A stretch of 23,528 nt of DNA from SAT2750 sp963581185 (lineage in GTDB: Bacteria > Planctomycetota > Planctomycetia > Pirellulales > Pirellulaceae), in contig CAUZOB010000062.1 in assembly GCA_963581185.1 (NCBI GenBank), positions 1 to 23,528 on the forward strand, read 5' to 3'. Below, one piece after another: positions 16,039 through 20,942 of the stretch. The first letter of the stretch is position 1; each line of letters starts with the position of its first letter. Below the pieces are notes generated by a model. That model was not told the DNA's origin and did not search any database. It was given only the letters and a program-made list of their open reading frames with translations. The translations under genes and the position numbers were made by a program.

Positions 16039-17124
16039 TTACTCCAAACTCAGGCCACTGGCCAGCAAAACCGCTTTTTGTACAGCCAGGTCGTGCTGGT
16101 AACTGAATTCAAATTCTCGCTTGCCGCGCAGGACTGCAGCCAGGTCACGAAAGTCACCGTCATACCGCCCCCCCAGTCGGGGCAAGGAGACCTGCTGGGT
16201 ACCTTTCTTAAAGTCACCATGATCGCGGTCCAGCGTGAGCGACAGCAGCGGGGGCTCAAGCGGCCGCAGGGCAATCGTACCCTGGTTGCCACAGACGACC
16301 AGCTGTCGTCGTCGACCGCCATCCACCTCAACCAGCGCGCTGCGAACAGTCGCAGTCGCCCGCGGATACTCGAAGACCGCCAGCTGGTTATCTTTCAAGT
16401 TGTCCCTGTCTGGCCGAGTTTGTCTTGGAAAGGGAGTGACCTTGTCCGGCACACCAATCGCATGAATGAGCGAATCGATCACGTGGCAGCCGAGTTCAAA
16501 CATCGTGCCACCTGGATACTCCGCTAGCTGGTCCCGGGTGTTGTCTCCCACGGTCTTGCTGATCACGGTGTGGGCTTCAAAAATCTCACCCAACCAGCCC
16601 TGTTTGATGGCCTGAAAGATGAATCGGAAACCAGGGTTATAGCGAAACATGTAGCCCATCTGGATGATTCGCTGACGCTCGCTGGCAGCTTTTACCAGTG
16701 CCTGGAATTTCGGATAGGACTCACCCGCTGGCTTGTCAAGATGGATATGTATGTTCGCATCGATACATCGAGCTGCCGTATCCAGCAGGTCCTTGACCTC
16801 GGTTTCAACACAGACCAATTCAAGCCCTGGGGTATTAAGCAGCTGGTCCTCGCTCATCCAGGTCACTCCCTGGTAGGCCGACTGGTTTGCCAGCTCGGCG
16901 CGGCGTTTCTTATCCGCTTCGACAACTCCGACCACGTCGTACTGGTCGCTGAACTTGCGCATCGTGCCGACTTTCCCCGAGGCATGGGCATGCTGAGTGC
17001 CGATTTGCCCCGCGCGGATCTTGCCGCTGGGAACTGCAGCGGAGGCTGCTGGAGCGAGGTGAACGGAGGGCAGCAGGGTTGCCAGGCTGGCTCCGGCAAG
17101 GAACGTGCGTCGGTCACTCTTCAT
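16039..17124 (-). CDS. Tat-exported Gfo/Idh/MocA family oxidoreductase
   Basis: A 361-residue NAD(P)-dependent dehydrogenase-type protein. The N-terminus carries a twin-arginine leader (S-D-R-R-T-F-L at 3-9, a hydrophobic run, then A-P-A-A-S-A-A at ~24-30), predicting folded export to the periplasm. The Rossmann domain follows (I-R-A-G-Q-I-G-T from 36), with D-K-P at 130-132 for E-K-P (catalytic K131) and G-C-H-V-I-D-S-L-I-H at 212-221 with the H-x-x-D pair. Exported members of this family are frequent in planctomycetes and keep tightly bound cofactor; the substrate is unknown. The ATG has GAGGAG upstream at normal spacing. It starts 27 bases after the stop of the GGT-family gene, so the two are probably one operon. 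Confidence 0.9.
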   Translation of the reverse strand: MKSDRRTFLAGASLATLLPSVHLAPAASAAVPSGKIRAGQIGTQHAHASGKVGTMRKFSDQYDVVGVVEADKKRRAELANQSAYQGVTWMSEDQLLNTPGLELVCVETEVKDLLDTAARCIDANIHIHLDKPAGESYPKFQALVKAASERQRIIQMGYMFRYNPGFRFIFQAIKQGWLGEIFEAHTVISKTVGDNTRDQLAEYPGGTMFELGCHVIDSLIHAIGVPDKVTPFPRQTRPDRDNLKDNQLAVFEYPRATATVRSALVEVDGGRRRQLVVCGNQGTIALRPLEPPLLSLTLDRDHGDFKKGTQQVSLPRLGGRYDGDFRDLAAVLRGKREFEFSYQHDLAVQKAVLLASGLSLE

Positions 17125-17151
17125 CGGATTTCTCCTCGGCCTGCAAACAGA

Positions 17152-18918
17152 TCAATAGCCCATGGCGGCGCCATCCTTGCGCGATTCGGTGGCACCCTGC
17201 AGGACACCTGACTGGAGGTCAATCAGGATGCCCTGGTAGCCGCCAAACCCGCCGCGACTGCGCTGAACTTCATGGCCGCGTGCTTGGAGTTGCTCGATCA
17301 CGCCATCGTCAATGCCCGATTCGACAGTCACAACTCCGACACCTTCAGCTTTCAGCCCGGTCGGTGTGGCACTTCCGACATGCCGCACGCGGGCAGCATC
17401 CCCGGCCGCCTGGACGTTCATGCCGAAGTCGATCAAGTTGACGAGCACCTGCGCGTGGCCCTGTGGCTGCATGTCGCCACCCATCACACCAAAGCAAAAG
17501 AATGGCTGTCCGTCACGGGTTACCATGGCTGGGATGATCGTGTGGAAGGGCCGCTTGCCGGGCTTCAGCTCGTTCAGGTGACCGTCCTCGAGAGCGAACA
17601 GGGCTCCACGGTTCTGCAGCACAAAACCGAGGTCGGCGGGTGTAACGCCGGAGCCGAATCCATAGTAGTTGCTCTGGATAAACGAGCAGCAGTTCCGATC
17701 TTTGTCGACGACAGTCAGGTAGACAGTATCTCCCCGCTTTAACCGCGGGTCGCCGGCCGGTACATCGCTGGCCGCCTTGCCGAGGTCGATACGCTTGTTT
17801 TGATGTTCGCTGTACTGCTTGGAGATCAGTATTTCGGTTGGCAGCTCGGCGAAGTCGGGATCGGCGTAGAAACGTGACCGGTCGGCGAAGGCCAGCTTCT
17901 TGGCTTCCACGAAGAGGTGCAGATAGTCCGCGCTGCCGGGTCCCATGCTGGCCACGTCGTGCTGTTCCAGCACATTGAGGATCTGCAGCGCCGCGATTCC
18001 CTGGCCATTGGGAGGCAACTCCCAGACGTCGTAACCGCGGTAATTTGTGGAGACCGGCTCGACCCAGGTCGAGGTATGGCTGCGGAAGTCCTTGTTCGTG
18101 AAGAGACCACCATGCTGCTCGCTGAAGGCCACGATCCGTTTGGCGATACTGCCCTTGTAGAATGCATCGGCGCCATGCTTGGCGATCAGCTGGTAGCTGC
18201 GTGCCAGCTGGGGATTGCGGAAGACCTCGGCAAATCGTGGAGCCCGATTGCCATCGACCAGGAAGGTGCTGGCGGAATCGGGCCAGCGAGCGAGTTTTTC
18301 TGCTGAGCTGTCCCAGTAACTGGCGATCACCTCGGTGACGGCAAAACCGTGATTGGCGGTTTCGATCGAGGATGCCAGGATCTTGTCGAGTGGATGGCTG
18401 CCGAAGCGATCATGCAGGGTCTGCCAGCCGCTCACGCAGCCTGGCACGGACCAGCTGAGCGGGCCCTCGATCGGAATCTGGGAGAGCCCGCGCTGTTCGA
18501 ACAATGACCGCGAGATCTTCAGCGGGCTCCGTCCGCTGCCATTGAGTCCATACAGTTGGCCGGTCTTGCTGTCCCAGTAAATGGCAAACATGTCGCCGCC
18601 AATACCACAGCTCATCGGTTCCACCACGCCGAGCATCGCGTTGGCGGCAATCGCCGCATCAACAGCGTTGCCACCGTCCCTGAGAATATCGAGGCCTGCC
18701 TGGGCTGCCAGCGGGTGGCTGGTGGCGACCATGCCGTGTCGGGCGACCACCACCGAACGGCCCTGGTACGGCGGGCCGACGGGCCGGTCAAATCCAGGTC
18801 CGGCAGCCGAGCTGCTGTTCTTGATCGGTTCGGTCATGGTGGTGATTGCCAGCAGGAAAAGGAATGTGAGCGTCAGCCGGAACGGGCCGGGACGGTCGCA
18901 TCGTTTGTCCAGCGTCAT
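17152..18918 (-). CDS. Gamma-glutamyltransferase family (Ntn-hydrolase)
   Basis: A 588-residue member of the GGT family, which self-cleaves into two chains and transfers or hydrolyses gamma-glutamyl or related amide groups, outside the cytoplasm. A hydrophobic leader (F-R-L-T-L-T-F-L-F-L-L-A at 13-24) predicts export. Motifs: G-G-N-A-V-D-A-A-I at 82-90, N-G-S-G-R at 126-130, K-R-G-D-T-V-Y with T398 as predicted nucleophile and new N-terminus, R-P-F-H-T-I-I-P near 456-463, and G-V-M-G-G-D-M-Q-P-Q-G-H at 477-488. Where E. coli GGT has N-N-Q-M-D-D-F, this protein has Q-N-R-G-A-L-F (435-441), so the acids that hold glutamate appear absent. The ATG at 18918 has AGGAG eight bases upstream. It is followed by the Tat-exported oxidoreductase. 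Confidence 0.93.
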   Translation of the reverse strand: MTLDKRCDRPGPFRLTLTFLFLLAITTMTEPIKNSSSAAGPGFDRPVGPPYQGRSVVVARHGMVATSHPLAAQAGLDILRDGGNAVDAAIAANAMLGVVEPMSCGIGGDMFAIYWDSKTGQLYGLNGSGRSPLKISRSLFEQRGLSQIPIEGPLSWSVPGCVSGWQTLHDRFGSHPLDKILASSIETANHGFAVTEVIASYWDSSAEKLARWPDSASTFLVDGNRAPRFAEVFRNPQLARSYQLIAKHGADAFYKGSIAKRIVAFSEQHGGLFTNKDFRSHTSTWVEPVSTNYRGYDVWELPPNGQGIAALQILNVLEQHDVASMGPGSADYLHLFVEAKKLAFADRSRFYADPDFAELPTEILISKQYSEHQNKRIDLGKAASDVPAGDPRLKRGDTVYLTVVDKDRNCCSFIQSNYYGFGSGVTPADLGFVLQNRGALFALEDGHLNELKPGKRPFHTIIPAMVTRDGQPFFCFGVMGGDMQPQGHAQVLVNLIDFGMNVQAAGDAARVRHVGSATPTGLKAEGVGVVTVESGIDDGVIEQLQARGHEVQRSRGGFGGYQGILIDLQSGVLQGATESRKDGAAMGY

Positions 18919-18967
18919 GGTGCCTGCTCCTGTCTCGCAGCAGAGGTAAGGTGCGCTCGCTGCGGGC

Positions 18968-18977
18968 ATGGTACCAT
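18968..18977. promoter_or_regulatory. 10-base palindrome in the GGT/toroid divergent gap
   Basis: ATGGTACCAT is a perfect palindrome in the 110-base gap between two divergent genes. It may be an operator, but a 10-base palindrome can occur by chance. I see no convincing -35/-10 pair for either gene here. Confidence 0.2.
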
Positions 18978-19028
18978 AGTTAATCCTGGGTCGCCCCCGC
19001 CTCGCTCAATCACCCGGTAGCCTGATTT

Positions 19029-20180
19029 ATGCAGATCCCCTGGCACGCTGAAAAATTGTCCCTGGCTGTCGCCATCAGCCTGCTGGTACTGACGATGCCA
19101 CTGGCCGCCGCCGACCGAACGGAGCTTCGTAAGGCGGTCCAACGTAGCATCCCCTTGCTGCAATTGAGTGCAGCCGAGTACACCGACCAGCGTGATTGCT
19201 TCTCCTGCCACCACCAGGCACTGACCTCGATGGCCGCGGCGCTGGCGAGCCAGCGGGGTCTGTCAGTGGATCGTAAGAAGGTCGAGTGGCAAAGTGAATT
19301 TACAGCCGAGTTTTTTCTGGCCCGCAAGGACCAGCTGGCACAAGGGCAGGGGGTGCCAGGTGGTCCTTATACAGCTGCCTACGCCGCCCTCCAACTGGCA
19401 GCAGATCGTGCGGAAGAGGGAGTCGCCCGGAAGCTGTTATCGAGCTACCTGCTGGCAACAGCAGACAAACAGGGTGGCTGGCGGATCGGCACGCACCGTC
19501 CTCCCATCGAGGATAGTGACTTCACCGCCACGGCTCTTGCTGTGGCCGCCTTGCGGTTGAATGTGGATGCCAGCCAGTCCCAGCAACTGGCTGGGCTGCT
19601 GCGCGATTCAACTCGCTGGCTGGCACAGCAGCCGGCGGACACGACCGAGGACCGTGTCTTCCAGCTACTCGGTCTCTACTGGAGCCAGTTGCCAGGCGAT
19701 GCCTCGACAGAGCTGGGCTGGCAGCAGCTGTTTTCCGCTGCCAGTTTGAGCTGGAGCGAACAGGCAGAGGACGTGTTTCGGCGGCAGGCAGATGAGCTCA
19801 TCCGTCGTCAACAAGATGACGGTGGATGGTCGCAGCTGGATGGCGGAGAGAGTGACGCCTATGCGACTGGCCAGGCGCTGGTCACGCTGCTGGGGACCGG
19901 CCAGCTGAGACCCGCTCAGCGTGTCGTGCGGCGTGGACTGGACTACCTGCTATCGACACAGCTGGCGGATGGTTCCTGGTACGTCAAGAGTCGCTCCAAG
20001 GCGTTTCAGAAGCAGTTTGAAAGTGGATTTCCGCATGGAAAGGACCAGTTTATCTCGATCGCTGCCAGCAGCTGGGCCACGATGGCAATCACACTGGCCC
20101 TGCCGATTCGCTCTGCAAGATCACGATCTGTATCTATCCGCTCCGTGCAAAGGGGGAAACGGGCGAAAGGGGCAGATTGA
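19029..20180 (+). CDS. Secreted toroid-fold (prenyltransferase/squalene-cyclase-like) protein with CxxCH motif
   Basis: A 383-residue protein with a signal peptide (~1-28, L-S-L-A-V-A-I-S-L-L-V-L, ending A-A-A-D). C57-F-S-C60-H61-H62-Q follows, a CxxCH that fits covalent heme c attachment or metal binding. The rest is a repeat-rich alpha/alpha toroid like terpenoid cyclases: K-Q-G-G-W at 147-151, Q-Q-D-D-G-G-W at 261-267 and Q-L-A-D-G-S-W at 311-317. These are QW-type motifs, but I find no D-x-D-D squalene-hopene cyclase catalytic motif, so cyclase activity is doubtful. The last 25 residues are basic and look unstructured. The ribosome-binding site before the ATG is weak. The function is unknown; it could be a structural or electron-transfer protein. 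Confidence 0.72.
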   Translation: MQIPWHAEKLSLAVAISLLVLTMPLAAADRTELRKAVQRSIPLLQLSAAEYTDQRDCFSCHHQALTSMAAALASQRGLSVDRKKVEWQSEFTAEFFLARKDQLAQGQGVPGGPYTAAYAALQLAADRAEEGVARKLLSSYLLATADKQGGWRIGTHRPPIEDSDFTATALAVAALRLNVDASQSQQLAGLLRDSTRWLAQQPADTTEDRVFQLLGLYWSQLPGDASTELGWQQLFSAASLSWSEQAEDVFRRQADELIRRQQDDGGWSQLDGGESDAYATGQALVTLLGTGQLRPAQRVVRRGLDYLLSTQLADGSWYVKSRSKAFQKQFESGFPHGKDQFISIAASSWATMAITLALPIRSARSRSVSIRSVQRGKRAKGAD

Positions 20181-20287
20181 CGAGATTGTCCCGAAATCCT
20201 GACTCCTTCTATCTCTCGTTGATTTCCAATGCTCATGTGGTTTGCAAGAATTGGCTTGACTGTTACATTGGGAAGTTTGAAAGATCA

Positions 20288-20328
20288 AGCGGGATAGATG
20301 CAAGCAAAGTGTAAAGCTTGCACCCGCT
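20288..20328 (+). promoter_or_regulatory. Structured rpsO leader (candidate S15 autoregulatory element)
   Basis: In the 270-base gap before rpsO, AGCGGG (20288-20293) pairs with CCCGCT (20323-20328), and inside it GCAAGC (20300-20305) pairs with GCTTGC (20316-20321) across a ten-base loop. The two perfect 6-base helices are joined by an asymmetric 6/1 internal loop. In several bacteria S15 represses its own mRNA by binding leader structures that differ between phyla. This one is in the right place, but S15 binding is inference. TTGACT at 20256-20261 could be a -35, but no good -10 follows. The rest of the gap shows no gene. Confidence 0.4.
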
Positions 20329-20450
20329 GGTAAGAAATTCGAACGAAGAACGGTATGTAGGTAGTTACAAGACTGGTTGGGAATGTAAGTTGGAGACGCT
20401 GGGCAGGCCGGAGGGTCATTGTGCCACGGCGAGAAAATCACAAAACATAG

Positions 20451-20720
20451 ATGACGATCACGACAGAGCTAAAGCAGGAATTGATCCGCGATTTCGCGAT
20501 GCAGGACGGTGACACAGGTTCACCCGAGGTGCAGATCGCGATATTGACAACAAGGGTCAACAATCTGACCGAGCACATGCGAACACACAAGAAAGACTAT
20601 GCCTGTCGGCGTGGTCTGTTAGCGATGGTAAGTCGCCGAAGACGCCACCTGGATTACCTCCGAAAGGTCGATCCGCAGCGTTACCTTGATATTATCGGCC
20701 GGCTTGGAATTCGAAAGTAG
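20451..20720 (+). CDS. rpsO: 30S ribosomal protein S15
   Basis: An 89-residue ribosomal protein, the exact family length, that binds the central domain of 16S rRNA early in 30S assembly. The family pattern is complete: G-D-T-G-S-P-E-V-Q-I-A-I-L-T at 20-33, N-L-T-E-H at 38-42, H-K-K-D-Y at 46-50, and R-R-G-L-L-A-M-V-S-R-R-R-R-H-L-D-Y-L through ~53-70. The ATG at 20451 has only a weak purine-rich upstream site, which fits regulation through leader structure. pnp follows 222 bases downstream, the conserved rpsO-pnp order. Confidence 0.97.
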   Translation: MTITTELKQELIRDFAMQDGDTGSPEVQIAILTTRVNNLTEHMRTHKKDYACRRGLLAMVSRRRRHLDYLRKVDPQRYLDIIGRLGIRK

Positions 20721-20759
20721 CGTTCCGCTGACGTGATCTGGATGTTGTGTCTCTTCGGG

Positions 20760-20783
20760 CTGCCGCCCCATCAGGGTGGGCAG
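20760..20783 (+). promoter_or_regulatory. GC-rich hairpin after rpsO
   Basis: CTGCC pairs with GGCAG and the inner CCC with GGG, with a small internal irregularity and a five-base loop. It lies 40 bases after the rpsO stop, where E. coli has a partial terminator. A TTTTCTT run begins about 15 bases after the stem, too far for a textbook intrinsic terminator. It may attenuate transcription or protect the rpsO 3' end. Confidence 0.4.
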
Positions 20784-20856
20784 GCGAACTCGACACGGTT
20801 TTCTTAACCCCTGCGTGTTGGCATTCAGGCTGACATCAGTCTCCTGCCCAGGAGTG

Positions 20857-20902
20857 GGTGAGTTGTTTTACTCACCAGCAGCACAAGCTTATGTGTGCTG
20901 CT
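20857..20902 (+). promoter_or_regulatory. Two adjacent perfect hairpins in the pnp leader
   Basis: GGTGAGT (20857-20863) pairs with ACTCACC (20870-20876). Immediately after, AGCAGCACA (20877-20885) pairs with TGTGCTGCT (20894-20902). The stems are 7 and 9 perfect pairs with loops of 6 and 8 bases. They end 40 bases before the pnp start. In E. coli the pnp leader hairpin is cut by RNase III and then used by PNPase to repress itself; these hairpins sit in the analogous place. Confidence 0.5.
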
Positions 20903-20942
20903 CTCAGGCTATCAACAACAGAAAGGTTTGACAGGTAATCAA

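Noticed and set aside
20181..20450. Small gene in the gap before rpsO
   Set aside because: Short open frames there lack a ribosome-binding site and recognisable product; the stretch is better explained as structured leader.
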